In this document: positions 26,001 through 33,661 of the stretch, in pieces
How the letters are laid out: every line of letters starts with the position of its first letter
Position numbering within the stretch: position 1 is the stretch's first letter
Assembly (NCBI RefSeq): GCF_011044975.1
Contig: NZ_JAAKZV010000003.1
Location: forward strand, 1-64,000
DNA length: 64,000 nt
Direction of reading: 5' to 3'
Origin: Streptomyces coryli
GTDB lineage: Bacteria; Actinomycetota; Actinomycetes; Streptomycetales; Streptomycetaceae
Notes under the pieces: model-generated
The model's input: only the letters and a program-made list of their open reading frames with translations
Told to the model about the DNA's origin: nothing
Databases searched by the model: none
Translations under genes and position numbers: made by a program

Positions 26001-26733
26001 CGTAGTGATCGACACCCCAGTCCGGCTCCGAGGCGCCGTCGTCCACCCAGGTGTTGCCCGCGTAGTGCCGCGTCCTCATCACCAGCCGCAGCTCGCCGTC
26101 GACGCGCTGGATGGTCCAGTCGAGCGCCTCTCCCCAGGTCTTGCCGATGGGCTCGGCGCGCAGCAGCAGCGAGAGACCGGTGCCGGGGTCCTTGCCGCCG
26201 CGGAAGACGACCGTCGCGGTGAGGTCCTTCCAGTCGTGATCCTGCGGCTGCCGCCCCCCGATCCATTCGGCGCCCGCCCAGTCGTCCTCCCCCTTCAGCA
26301 GCCCGGTCTCCCACCGCGCGGTCTCGCTCCAGCCTCCGCGCTCCCCGCTCTCGTCCCACGTCCGCACCCGCCAGTGGTACGGCTGCTCGGAGCGCAACGC
26401 ACCGCCGCCGTACGGCACTTCGATGCTGTCGGCGCCCGCGACCTTGCCGCTGCGCCAGACGTCCGCCTTGCCGGGCGCGGTCCCCACCTCGATCTCGTAC
26501 GCGGTCTGCCGCCCGGCCCGCGGCACCCAGCTGAACGCCGGGGCCCGCTCCGTACCCAGCGGCGCGATCCGCGACCCGACCTGCAGATCCCGCGGCGCGG
26601 ACCTCCCGGCCGTGCCCAGAGCCGCCGCGACCTCCGGCCGGCCCGCGAGCGGGACCGCCGCCCCGGCCGCCGCTGCGGTCACGACGCCGAGCAGGTGGCG
26701 ACGGCTCAGGGCGCTGCTTTGCTCCTCGGGCAC
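23059..26733 (-). CDS. Secreted alpha-L-rhamnosidase, GH78
   Basis: A 1224-residue exported enzyme releasing alpha-L-rhamnose from plant glycosides or rhamnogalacturonan-type polymers. A twin-arginine signal is seen (SRRHLLGV then a hydrophobic run). An N-terminal fibronectin-like domain, an inserted beta-sandwich segment (about 150-350), the N-terminal rhamnosidase domain and the alpha/alpha barrel follow. The family motif DTPSREKNGWTGDAM lies around residue 777. A C-terminal beta domain ends the protein. A LacI-like palindrome at 26764-26775 precedes the gene. It lies next to alpha-xylosidase and apiose-type genes, supporting plant-glycan use. Confidence 0.93.
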   Translation of the reverse strand: MPEEQSSALSRRHLLGVVTAAAAGAAVPLAGRPEVAAALGTAGRSAPRDLQVGSRIAPLGTERAPAFSWVPRAGRQTAYEIEVGTAPGKADVWRSGKVAGADSIEVPYGGGALRSEQPYHWRVRTWDESGERGGWSETARWETGLLKGEDDWAGAEWIGGRQPQDHDWKDLTATVVFRGGKDPGTGLSLLLRAEPIGKTWGEALDWTIQRVDGELRLVMRTRHYAGNTWVDDGASEPDWGVDHYDPQSETNPTASGTRTVPVATVPLPAAAGLTADIWAARDHTVEVEARGLTVTTRINGVEVDRRTLTGDQIRRHGSFGFGPSDATIRSVEVTGTGAADFAADLTTGANPFESGIGTPEGLTFIPGSQRVPAKNVVLPIANPAPLLRRSFTLPGKRIARARLHLSAAGNVTFTVNGDPITVDGKQAAAEGANVPRLLTDHTTYDRTILYDTFDVTRLLRTGRNVVGAELGRGWYGVTTPQEWYWQLAPYAGPPRMRAKLVVTYTDGDSTTLVTDRDWHTADGPTTFDSVYSGEKYDARRAEALGEWRSAGHRTGRAWQPATVLIPPGSCSGPSPKHHGMLPATRVPDGFAPAVVRAHEAEPVLVGERLRPVSLKETAPGSGVWLADYGQIVSGFVRVALRGVRPDKEGLTLRIRASNRLTGGDGTAASPYTLIEENFHHDANLETHYYTLGRRSHQTWEQQFSHVGARYLEIRNLEAVLGRKPELARDADAFTIDVARSGFARTGTFTTGNALINRIQRNLEWAEQNNLVQKPTDTPSREKNGWTGDAMASSESQSLTWDVNAAFTAYLRGFPDGQISTGQLPMILPAAKGGYGYDRTPGWNFTWKAVPAWDSAYFVMPAELHTYYGNSSLFAELYEHQDRLLTYYETLFTATDNYRFEAALGAYSGAENPGSNAVISLAFYIHFCDYMDTVGRRLGRTARAAHYARLARTLRKAFIENYWDASAGHFTKGSISSENAMAIAFDLVPGSDLSPDDPRYVAGAKPVAENRKALAKLLADRLVAADHHIQSDMYGSRYEFNILSDYGYTDIALKAITQTGPPGYVDQIAQGATSLWESWTNSASVNHHYRSNVATWFYQSLAGIRPTEPAYAALRIRPYIPAVAVNSRVPKSPSDTDLSPATLDHVAASIDTVRGRVSSEWWRRKDGRIELAVTVPYNTDAEIWVPTRGESVSAPRGVAFVREATAGGAAYRVYRARAGAYRFNA

Positions 26734-26763
26734 GGCTCGGGTTCCTCTCGTCGACAGCTGGCA

Positions 26764-26775
26764 TGAATCGTTTCA
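26764..26775. promoter_or_regulatory. LacI-like operator upstream of the rhamnosidase
   Basis: TGAATCGTTTCA is an 11-of-12-type imperfect palindrome around a central CG, the common LacI-family layout TGAAACG. It is 31 bases before the GH78 start codon. The sequence differs from the operator at 21546, so a separate rhamnose-responsive LacI-type regulator is inferred. Confidence 0.45.
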
Positions 26776-26843
26776 ATCACCGGCATTCGGCGACTTTACG
26801 GGCCGCGCGGAACCAAGGGCAATGGTCCGGACGGGAGTTGCCC

Positions 26844-28442
26844 TCACCTGACGGTGATCACCACGCGCTGATACGACGTCAGCGACGGCTCGCCGTCGTC
26901 GGCGACCTCGACGATGGCGTGGATCGTCTGGCCGCGCTTGGCATCCCTGGGCACTTCGAGCGTCGCGCGTGCCGAGTCCGACCGGCCGATGTCCACCGCC
27001 TTCGGGTAGCTCCCGGCCTCCCGGTACTGCCACCACCGGTAGCTGAGCGCATCGCCGTCCGGGTCGGTCGCCCGTGCGTGGAGATCGACGCGCTGCCCCG
27101 GCCGGGCGGTCACGTCGCGGCGCCCCCGCACCGACACCTCCGGATGGTGATTGGCATCGTCGTAATCGGGCGTCACCGTCCACCGCAGCCGCGCGGCGAA
27201 GTCCTGCTGGGCGTCGCCGAACCACCGCTGTGCCGCATAGTCGGGCGGGGTGTCACCATCGGCGTCGCGGTCGGCGACACCCTCGCTGCTCCACTCCGAC
27301 GGGTCGTCGGGGTTCCGCTCAAGGCGTCCGCCCCAGCCGCCGTAGCCCGGGTGTTCACGGCTGCGCAGGCCGTTGTCGAGCAGGCTGAGGAAGGTCGAGG
27401 TGTCGCCCTCGGAGATCCAGGAGCCCTGCTGCTGCGGCGGCGTCCAGACGAGATAGCCCCGCGCGCGCAGCTCCTCCGTCGTCAGGCCCGCGAAGCCGAA
27501 GTGGTCGAAGATGTCGCCCTTCACCATCTGCTTGCCGTCGCCCCAGACCCGGTAGAAGTCGCCGAACGGGCCCACGCCGGAGACGTTCTTCCGGGTCCAG
27601 TCCGCGGTGAGGTACTTGGCGTGCCCGGGCAGCGCGACATCGCGGGCGCCGTAGCCCCAGGTGTCCGTCGACGCCTGCCGCAGCTCGATGCCGGGCCAGC
27701 TCACCGAGATGTAGTCGCGGTAGCTGTAGTCCTGGGTGCCGAAGGAGACGATGACGGCCTTCTCGGTGACCTTGCGCTGGATGGCCGGCCAGCGCGGGGT
27801 GCCCTGGTATTCGAGCTGGATCGACTTCAGGGCGCGGGCGATGGTGCTGGGTCCGCCCCAGGCCATCAGGTAGACGGGACCGCCCTCGTCGTCGAGGAGC
27901 ACGTCCTTGATCCGGTCCGAGCCGGGCGAGTCGCCGGAGAGCGAGATGTCGCTGTCGAACTGGACGTTGCCGACCTTGATCCGGGAGCGCAGGTAGTCCG
28001 GCGTCGGGTAGCCGGGGTCGTGGGTCTTGAGGTTGCCGTACGCCTTCGCGTACCGGTCGACGGCGTCGTGGATGAACCGCTCGTCCTCGGACCAGCGCCA
28101 TGAGGTGCACGGGCACAGTCCGCTGAGGCCGAAGCGGTCGTACTCGCGGCCCGGCTGCCACCACTTGGTGCCCTTGCCGTCGCCCTTCCAGTGGAACTGG
28201 CTGCTGGCGTAGATGATGCCCTCGGTGTCGAAGTCACTGCTGTGGAGCAGATATCGGACCAGGGAGTTCGAGTCGTCCAGCTCCGGGTCGGTGGTCACGA
28301 TGGTCCGCGGTCGGTGGTCGCCCTGCGCGGGGGCGGGCGTCGGGGGCTTCGCCGCCGCGGCGGACGGTTCGGTGGTGCCGAGTGTCAGTACGGCGAGGAG
28401 CGCGGCCGCCGCGGCCGCACCTCGCGTTTTCCCGGTTGCCAT
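26844..28442 (-). CDS. Secreted DUF1593 protein (nucleoside-hydrolase-like, cellulose-binding type)
   Basis: A 532-residue secreted protein. After a signal peptide (about 1-30) comes a DUF1593 domain, related to nucleoside hydrolases, with the start TIVTTDPELDDSNSLVRYLL (Asp-rich, like the calcium-binding DxD of nucleoside hydrolases) and YLMAWGGPSTIARAL. The C-terminal ~90 residues (HHPEVSVRGRRDVTARPGQ) form the Ig-like domain found in proteins annotated as cellulose-binding. Marine homologues are linked to polysaccharide degradation; the reaction is not known. Transcribed divergently from the apiose-type operon. Confidence 0.85.
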   Translation of the reverse strand: MATGKTRGAAAAAALLAVLTLGTTEPSAAAAKPPTPAPAQGDHRPRTIVTTDPELDDSNSLVRYLLHSSDFDTEGIIYASSQFHWKGDGKGTKWWQPGREYDRFGLSGLCPCTSWRWSEDERFIHDAVDRYAKAYGNLKTHDPGYPTPDYLRSRIKVGNVQFDSDISLSGDSPGSDRIKDVLLDDEGGPVYLMAWGGPSTIARALKSIQLEYQGTPRWPAIQRKVTEKAVIVSFGTQDYSYRDYISVSWPGIELRQASTDTWGYGARDVALPGHAKYLTADWTRKNVSGVGPFGDFYRVWGDGKQMVKGDIFDHFGFAGLTTEELRARGYLVWTPPQQQGSWISEGDTSTFLSLLDNGLRSREHPGYGGWGGRLERNPDDPSEWSSEGVADRDADGDTPPDYAAQRWFGDAQQDFAARLRWTVTPDYDDANHHPEVSVRGRRDVTARPGQRVDLHARATDPDGDALSYRWWQYREAGSYPKAVDIGRSDSARATLEVPRDAKRGQTIHAIVEVADDGEPSLTSYQRVVITVR

Positions 28443-28489
28443 CCCGTTCCTCCGCTCTCCGGGGCGTGCTCGCGCGCACCCGATGAATA

Positions 28490-28514
28490 GAAATGCATCA
28501 GCGCATTGAAATGC
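28490..28514. promoter_or_regulatory. Three GAAATGC-type half-sites between divergent sugar genes
   Basis: GAAATGC occurs at 28490-28496 and again, in the same direction, at 28508-28514, 18 bases on. Between them GCATT (28503-28507) is the inverted form, making AATGC-N6-GCATT with the first copy. The cluster lies in the 198-base divergent region between the DUF1593 gene and the sugar operon and is a candidate binding site for the operon's SorC-type regulator. Confidence 0.4.
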
Positions 28515-28604
28515 CTCGGCGGATTCTGGGAGGGATGTGTGCCGCTGTCAACGGGTCCGGCACGAGCGGCGGTTGATCGCAACCGGCTTCACGATGCACG
28601 GGTC

Positions 28605-28641
28605 TTGACGCGGCCCGGCACCCGTTCGTAGCTTCGAGGCA
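28605..28641 (+). promoter_or_regulatory. Promoter of the apiose-type operon, leaderless
   Basis: TTGACG (28605-28610), an 18-base spacer and TAGCTT (28629-28634). The predicted start point coincides with the ATG at 28641, and only weak GAGG lies two bases before it, so the first gene is probably translated from a leaderless mRNA. Confidence 0.55.
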
Positions 28642-29678
28642 TGTCGAGTCAACAGCGAATGGATATGCGCCAGATGAGCGGCAACGAACCCGTCTACGGC
28701 GCCGGCGTCTGGCACTTCGCCACCTACGTCGACCGCTACGCCACCGACGGATACGGCGAGCCGCGCACCGTCCTCGACGGCATCGCGCTCGCCGGATCCG
28801 TGGGTGACCTGTCGGTTCTCGACCTCAACTGGCCGTTTCCACCAGGGGACATCAGCACAGCCGAGGTGAAGAAGGCGCTCGACGAACACCGGCTGCGCGC
28901 GATCGCCCTGACGCCCGAGATCTACACCGGCCGCTTCGCCCGCGGCGGCTTCACCAACCCCGATCCCGCCGTGCGCACCGAGGCGATCGAACTCGTCGCC
29001 GCCGCCGCGGAGGTCGGCCGCGAGCTGGGCGTCGACTACATCAAGCTCTGGCCGGGCCAGGACGGCTACGACTACCCCTTCCAGGCCGACTACGCCGACC
29101 TGTGGGGCAAGACCACCGGCGCGCTGCGCGAACTCGCCCAGGCTTTCCCCGACCTGAAGTTCGCCATCGAGTACAAGCCGCGCGAGCCGCGCAACCGGAT
29201 GATCCTGTCCTCCGTCGCCCGCACCCTGCTGGCCATCCAGGAGACGGGCGCGGACAACGTCGGCGTGCTGCTGGACTTCGGCCATTCGCTCTACGGCGGC
29301 GAGACCCCGGCCGAGGCCGCGCGGATGGCGATCGCCCACGACCGGCTGTTCGCCATCGACGTCAATGACAACTTCCGCGGCTGGGACGACGACATGGTCG
29401 TCGGCTCGGTGCATCTGCTGGAGACGTTCGAGTTCTTCTTCGCGCTGCACGACGCCGGGTGGGAGGGCGTGTGGCAGCTCGATCAGTTCCCGTTCCGGGA
29501 GGACCCGGTCGAGGCGGCCCGCGCGGGCATCCGCACGATGCGCGCCTTCCATCGGGCGCTCAGCTACCTCGACCGCGACCAGCTCGCCGACGCCCAGGCG
29601 CGGCAGGACGCCCTGGCCGCGCAGCGGATCGCGAAGCGGGCGCTGTTCCGCGCGCTCGCGGAGAGCGAGACCGCGTGA
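28641..29678 (+). CDS. Sugar isomerase/epimerase, xylose-isomerase-like TIM barrel (candidate D-apiose isomerase)
   Basis: A 345-residue TIM-barrel isomerase of the AP endonuclease/xylose-isomerase-like superfamily. Metal-site strands are seen as FAIEYKPREPRN, VGVLLDFGHS, FAIDVNDNFRGWDDD and GVWQLDQFPF. It opens an operon containing a split transketolase, an FGGY kinase and a ribose-type ABC transporter. In the D-apiose transketolase route an isomerase of this fold makes apulose, so that role is inferred. Other ketose/aldose isomerisations are possible. Four-base overlap with the next gene (GTGA). Starts at codons 8, 10 or 13 are alternatives. Confidence 0.8.
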   Translation: MSSQQRMDMRQMSGNEPVYGAGVWHFATYVDRYATDGYGEPRTVLDGIALAGSVGDLSVLDLNWPFPPGDISTAEVKKALDEHRLRAIALTPEIYTGRFARGGFTNPDPAVRTEAIELVAAAAEVGRELGVDYIKLWPGQDGYDYPFQADYADLWGKTTGALRELAQAFPDLKFAIEYKPREPRNRMILSSVARTLLAIQETGADNVGVLLDFGHSLYGGETPAEAARMAIAHDRLFAIDVNDNFRGWDDDMVVGSVHLLETFEFFFALHDAGWEGVWQLDQFPFREDPVEAARAGIRTMRAFHRALSYLDRDQLADAQARQDALAAQRIAKRALFRALAESETA

Positions 29679-30583
29679 CCGCCATCGTGGACGTACCCCC
29701 GCCGCTGCTGCCCGACGAGGCCGCGGCCCAGGCCTACCGCGAGCGCAGCGCGCGGCTGCGGGAAGCGCCGCCGGGCGCCGCCGCCGACGAGCTCGCGGAG
29801 ATCTCCACGGCGGTACGGCGGGACATCCTCACCACCATCCAGGCGGCCGGCATGGGGCACGTCGGCGGGGACCTGTCGGTGACCGACCTGCTGGTCACCG
29901 CGCTGTGGGGGACGCTGCGGGTGCATCCCGCGGACCCCGGCCACCCGGGGCGCGACCGCCTCGTGCTCAGCAAGGGCCACTGCGCCGCCGCCCTGTACTC
30001 GGCGCTGGCCTCCTGCGGCTTCTTCCCGCAGGCCCGGCTGCGCGAGTTCATGGCGCCGCTCTCCCCGCTCAACGGCCATCCCGCCCGGCTCAAGGTGCCC
30101 GGCGTGGAGACCAGTACCGGACCGCTCGGACACGGGCTGCCCGTCGCCGCGGGCTGCGCGCTCGGGGCCAGGCTGCGGGACGAGCCGTGGCGGACCCTCG
30201 TGGTGCTCGGCGACGGCGAGATACAGGAGGGCAGCAACTGGGAGGCCGCCATGACCGCCGCCCACCACGGGCTCGCCAACCTGACCGCGGTGGTGGACCG
30301 CAACCGGCTGCAGCAGGGCGACCGCACGGAGGACACCAAGTCGCTCGAACCGCTGGACGCGAAATGGGCGAGCTTCGGCTGGGAGGTGCGGGTCATCGAC
30401 GGCCACGACCACAAGGCGATCAAGGAGGCGTACGGGCCGTCCACCACCGGGCGGCCGGTCGCGGTGATCGCCAACACCGTGAAGGGCAAGGGAGTTTCGT
30501 TCATGGAGGACCGGGTCGAGTGGCATCACAAGGTGCCCACCGACGAGCAGGTCCGCCGCGCGCTCGAGGAGCTGAGCCGATGA
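29675..30583 (+). CDS. Transketolase N-terminal (TPP-binding) subunit, AptA-like
   Basis: A 302-residue half-transketolase carrying the thiamine-diphosphate-binding domain: GHVGGDLSVTDLL, LSKGHCAAALY, TGPLGHGLPVAAG, and the TPP motif GDGEIQEGSNWEAAM to VVDRNRLQQ. The pyrimidine domain is encoded by the next gene, so the enzyme is a two-subunit transketolase. Such split forms occur as apulose-4-phosphate transketolase in D-apiose catabolism; other split transketolases act on ordinary pentose phosphates or sulfosugars. GTG start overlaps the preceding stop, and its own stop overlaps the next ATG. Confidence 0.9.
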   Translation: MTAIVDVPPPLLPDEAAAQAYRERSARLREAPPGAAADELAEISTAVRRDILTTIQAAGMGHVGGDLSVTDLLVTALWGTLRVHPADPGHPGRDRLVLSKGHCAAALYSALASCGFFPQARLREFMAPLSPLNGHPARLKVPGVETSTGPLGHGLPVAAGCALGARLRDEPWRTLVVLGDGEIQEGSNWEAAMTAAHHGLANLTAVVDRNRLQQGDRTEDTKSLEPLDAKWASFGWEVRVIDGHDHKAIKEAYGPSTTGRPVAVIANTVKGKGVSFMEDRVEWHHKVPTDEQVRRALEELSR

Positions 30584-31536
30584 CCTCGCAGGCCACCGCG
30601 GCGCCCACCTTCGACTGCCGGGCGGACTTCGCCGCCGAGCTGGCCGAGCTGGCCCGCGCCGACGACCGCATCGTGGCGGTGTGCAATGACTCCGTCGGCT
30701 CCAGCAATCTCGTCGCCTTCCGGGAGGAGTTCCCCACCCGGCTGGTCAACGTCGGCATCGCCGAGCAGGACCTGGTCGGCGTCGCGGCCGGACTCGCCAA
30801 CGCCGGGTTCATCCCCTTCGCCTCGGCCGCGGCGCCCTTCCTGACCGGCCGCGCCCTGGAGCAGATCAAGGCCGACATCGCCTACAGCCACCGGCACGTC
30901 GTGCTGTGCGGCCAGAGCCCCGGCATGGCGTACGGCGCGCTCGGCCCCACGCACCACGCGGTGGAGGACATCTCCTGGATGCGCGCGGTGCCGGGGCTCG
31001 ACATCATCGTGCCCGCCGACCCGGCGCAGACCCGCGCCGCGGTGCGGTGGGCCGCCGAGTCGGGGCGGCCCACGTATCTGCGGGTGCCGCGCTTCAAGGT
31101 GCCCGCCGTCACCCCGGACGACGCGCCGTTCGAGGCGGGCCGGGCCGTACGCCTCGCCGAGGGCGGCGATGTCACGCTGATCGCGGTGGGGACGATGGTC
31201 TCGCGGGCCCTGGACGCTGCCGAACTCCTGCGCAACGAGGGCGTGTCGGCACGGGTGCTGAACATGACGTTCGTCGAGCCGCTGGACGTCGCCGCCGTGG
31301 TGGCCGCCGCCGCGGAGACCGGCGCCATCGTCACCGCGGAGGAGGGGCTGCTCTCCGGCGGCCTCGGCGCGGCCGTCGCCAAGGTCGTGGCCGAGCAGCA
31401 GCCGGTGCCGGTACGGATGGTCGGCGTACCCGCCTTCGCACCCACCGGCGGCACCTCCTTCCTGCTCGACCACTTCGGCCTGAACGCCGCCGGCATCGCC
31501 GACGCCGCCCGTACGGTCCTCGGGCGGACCCGATGA
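30580..31536 (+). CDS. Transketolase C-terminal (pyrimidine-binding) subunit, AptB-like
   Basis: A 318-residue partner of the preceding TPP subunit. It contains the pyrimidine domain with the catalytic glutamate in NVGIAEQDLVGVAAGLA, a GALGPTHHAVEDISWMRAVP segment, and the C-terminal transketolase domain (VTLIAVGTMVSRALDAAELL). Start ATG 30580 overlaps the stop of subunit one (ATGA), fitting equimolar synthesis. In the inferred apiose route the pair would transfer a two-carbon unit from apulose 4-phosphate to glyceraldehyde 3-phosphate. Confidence 0.9.
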   Translation: MTSQATAAPTFDCRADFAAELAELARADDRIVAVCNDSVGSSNLVAFREEFPTRLVNVGIAEQDLVGVAAGLANAGFIPFASAAAPFLTGRALEQIKADIAYSHRHVVLCGQSPGMAYGALGPTHHAVEDISWMRAVPGLDIIVPADPAQTRAAVRWAAESGRPTYLRVPRFKVPAVTPDDAPFEAGRAVRLAEGGDVTLIAVGTMVSRALDAAELLRNEGVSARVLNMTFVEPLDVAAVVAAAAETGAIVTAEEGLLSGGLGAAVAKVVAEQQPVPVRMVGVPAFAPTGGTSFLLDHFGLNAAGIADAARTVLGRTR

Positions 31537-32999
31537 GGCCGCTGCTGCTCGCCGTGGACCAGGGCACCAGCGCCACCAAGGCGCTGCTGCTCGACGACGC
31601 GGGTGAGGTCGTGGCCCGGGCGTCCGCGCCGTTGTCCCAGACCCACCCGGAGCCCGGCCTGGTCGAACAGGACGCGCAGGAGCTCCTGGACGGCGTGCGC
31701 ACCGCGGTCGCGGACTGCATGAAGGGCGTCGAGCCCGCCGCTGTGGCCGGGGTCGCGCTGAGCACCCAGCGCGAGTCGGCCGTGCTGTGGGACGCCGCTA
31801 CGGGGCAGCCCGTAGCGCCCCTGGTCAGCTGGCAGGACCAGCGCGGCGGCGAGCGGATGGCGCAACTGGCGGACGCCGGCGAGGAGATCCGGCGGCGTAC
31901 CGGTCTTCCGCTCGACCCGATGTTCTCCGCGCTGAAGATGGCCGCGCTGCTCGACGAGCACGATCCCGCCCGGCGGCGCAGCGCCACCGGCGAGCTGCGT
32001 CTCGGCACCGTCGACGCCTTCCTGCTGTACGCGCTCACCGGGAACCTCGTCACCGAGATCGGCAACGCCTCCAGGACCCAGCTGCTCAACCTCGCCACCG
32101 GCGACTGGGACGACGAACTCCTCGGCCTCTTCGACGTGCCGCCCACAGCCCTGGGACGGGTCGTTCCGTCCGACGGCCCCTTCGGCGAACTGCGGGGCCT
32201 CGACCCACTGCTCGACGGCACCCCGGTCCTCGCCGTGCTCGGCGACTCGCACGCGGCCCTGTTCGCGCACGCGGGCTGGCGGCCCGGCGTCGTCAAGGTC
32301 ACGTACGGCACCGGCTCGTCGGCCATGACGGCGGCCGAGTCGCCCCGCCCGTCCGAGGGGCTGTGCGGCACGATCGCCTGGGCGCACGGCGGCCGGACCA
32401 CATATGCGCACGAGGCCAACATCCGCTCCACCGGACGCACGCTGACCTGGCTCGCGGAGCTGCTCGGCACCGGGCCGGAGGAGCTGCTCGAGCTGGCGGC
32501 GGGCGCGGACGCCGGTGACGTAAGCCTGATCCCGGCCTTCGGCGGCCTCGGCGCGCCCTGGTGGGACGCGCACGCCGTGCCGGTGCTGGCCGGCTTCGAC
32601 CTGGGTACGGGCCGCGGGCAACTGGCGCGCGCCGCGCTGGAGTCCGTCGCCCACCAGGTGGCGGATGTGCTCGCGGCGCTGCCGGGGGTGCGGCAGGTCG
32701 TCGCCGACGGCGGGCTGAGCCGCAGCGACGCGCTGATGCAGCTCCAGGCCGACGTCGCGGCCGTCGACGTGCTCCGTACGGACCACCACGAACTCTCTGC
32801 CGCGGGCGCCGCCCGGCTCGCCGGCCTCGGCCTCGGGCTGTGGACGGCCAACGGGCTCGAGAGTCGCGCGGACGACGGAATGCGGGCCTTCACACCCACC
32901 TGGGACGACGCCCGGCGCCGCGGCGCGCTCGCGCGCTGGCACCGCCGGCTCGCGGCCGCCCGCGACCTCGGGCAACGCGACAAGCAGGAGACACCATGA
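31533..32999 (+). CDS. FGGY family carbohydrate kinase (candidate apulose kinase)
   Basis: A 488-residue kinase of the FGGY/xylulokinase family that phosphorylates a ketose or polyol with ATP. The actin-like ATPase fold is marked by LLLAVDQGTSATKALLLDD (phosphate loop), VTYGTGSSAM, and VVADGGLSRSDALMQLQAD near the end. With a TIM-barrel isomerase upstream and a split transketolase beside it, phosphorylation of apulose is the best-supported guess; xylulose or another ketose is the alternative. Overlaps neighbours by four bases on both sides. Confidence 0.88.
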   Translation: MRPLLLAVDQGTSATKALLLDDAGEVVARASAPLSQTHPEPGLVEQDAQELLDGVRTAVADCMKGVEPAAVAGVALSTQRESAVLWDAATGQPVAPLVSWQDQRGGERMAQLADAGEEIRRRTGLPLDPMFSALKMAALLDEHDPARRRSATGELRLGTVDAFLLYALTGNLVTEIGNASRTQLLNLATGDWDDELLGLFDVPPTALGRVVPSDGPFGELRGLDPLLDGTPVLAVLGDSHAALFAHAGWRPGVVKVTYGTGSSAMTAAESPRPSEGLCGTIAWAHGGRTTYAHEANIRSTGRTLTWLAELLGTGPEELLELAAGADAGDVSLIPAFGGLGAPWWDAHAVPVLAGFDLGTGRGQLARAALESVAHQVADVLAALPGVRQVVADGGLSRSDALMQLQADVAAVDVLRTDHHELSAAGAARLAGLGLGLWTANGLESRADDGMRAFTPTWDDARRRGALARWHRRLAAARDLGQRDKQETP

Positions 33000-33661
33000 C
33001 GACACCGGACCCACCACGCGCGGCGGTCGGCCGCTTCCGGCTGACCCTCGGCCGCGGCTCCCTCCTCGCCGCCGTGCTGCTCGCGATCGCGATCGCGACG
33101 ACCACGACGTATCGCTCGGACAGCGAGGCGAAGGCCGGCGCCAAGCCCGCGTTCGACCCGGCGAAGTACGCGGCCAAGACGTACGGGCCGAAGGTCGTGC
33201 CCGCCATCAAGAAGGACGCCGTGGACCTCGCCACCCTGCACAAGGCGCTCACGGACGACCCCAACGCCGCGGGCAAGCGCTACGGCCACCGGGCCGGCGC
33301 CGGCGCGTACAGCTATGCCGTCACCCTCACCGGCACCGCCGGCACGGCGCGCGGCGGGCTGCTGCCGGTCACCGTGGCCGGGCTCGGCAAGGACACCCGG
33401 GTCTCGGTGCAGATCGGCCCGGCGGTCAGCGGCACGGCGCTGCGCGACGCGGCCGGGTTCATCAAGTTCAGCCAGTTCGTCAATCAGGTCGACTACGCCG
33501 ACGCCGCGACCGCACTGAACGCCCGGGTGAAGAGCCAGGTGCTCAAGGGCTTCGACGCCGCGGCGGCCAAGGGCGACAAGCTCACCGTCACCGGCGCCAT
33601 GACCCCGCTCACCCCCGACGTCCTCACCATCACGCCCATCGCGATCGAAGAGGCGTCATGA
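32996..33661 (+). CDS. DUF2291 family periplasmic-type protein linked to sugar ABC transporters
   Basis: A 221-residue protein with one N-terminal membrane anchor (about 22-36, SLLAAVLLAIAIATT) and an extracytoplasmic domain of the DUF2291 type, seen in FIKFSQFVNQVDYADAATALN and LTVTGAMTPL. DUF2291 genes recur next to ribose-type sugar transporters, which is the arrangement here: kinase before, RbsA-type ATPase after, with four-base overlaps. It may be an accessory lipoprotein-like component of uptake; function unproven. Confidence 0.82.
   Translation: MTTPDPPRAAVGRFRLTLGRGSLLAAVLLAIAIATTTTYRSDSEAKAGAKPAFDPAKYAAKTYGPKVVPAIKKDAVDLATLHKALTDDPNAAGKRYGHRAGAGAYSYAVTLTGTAGTARGGLLPVTVAGLGKDTRVSVQIGPAVSGTALRDAAGFIKFSQFVNQVDYADAATALNARVKSQVLKGFDAAAAKGDKLTVTGAMTPLTPDVLTITPIAIEEAS

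Noticed and set aside
22672-26766. Very long plus-strand open frame opposite the rhamnosidase
   Set aside because: Arg/Gly/Ala-rich translation with no domain; a high-G+C antisense shadow of a clear GH78 gene.
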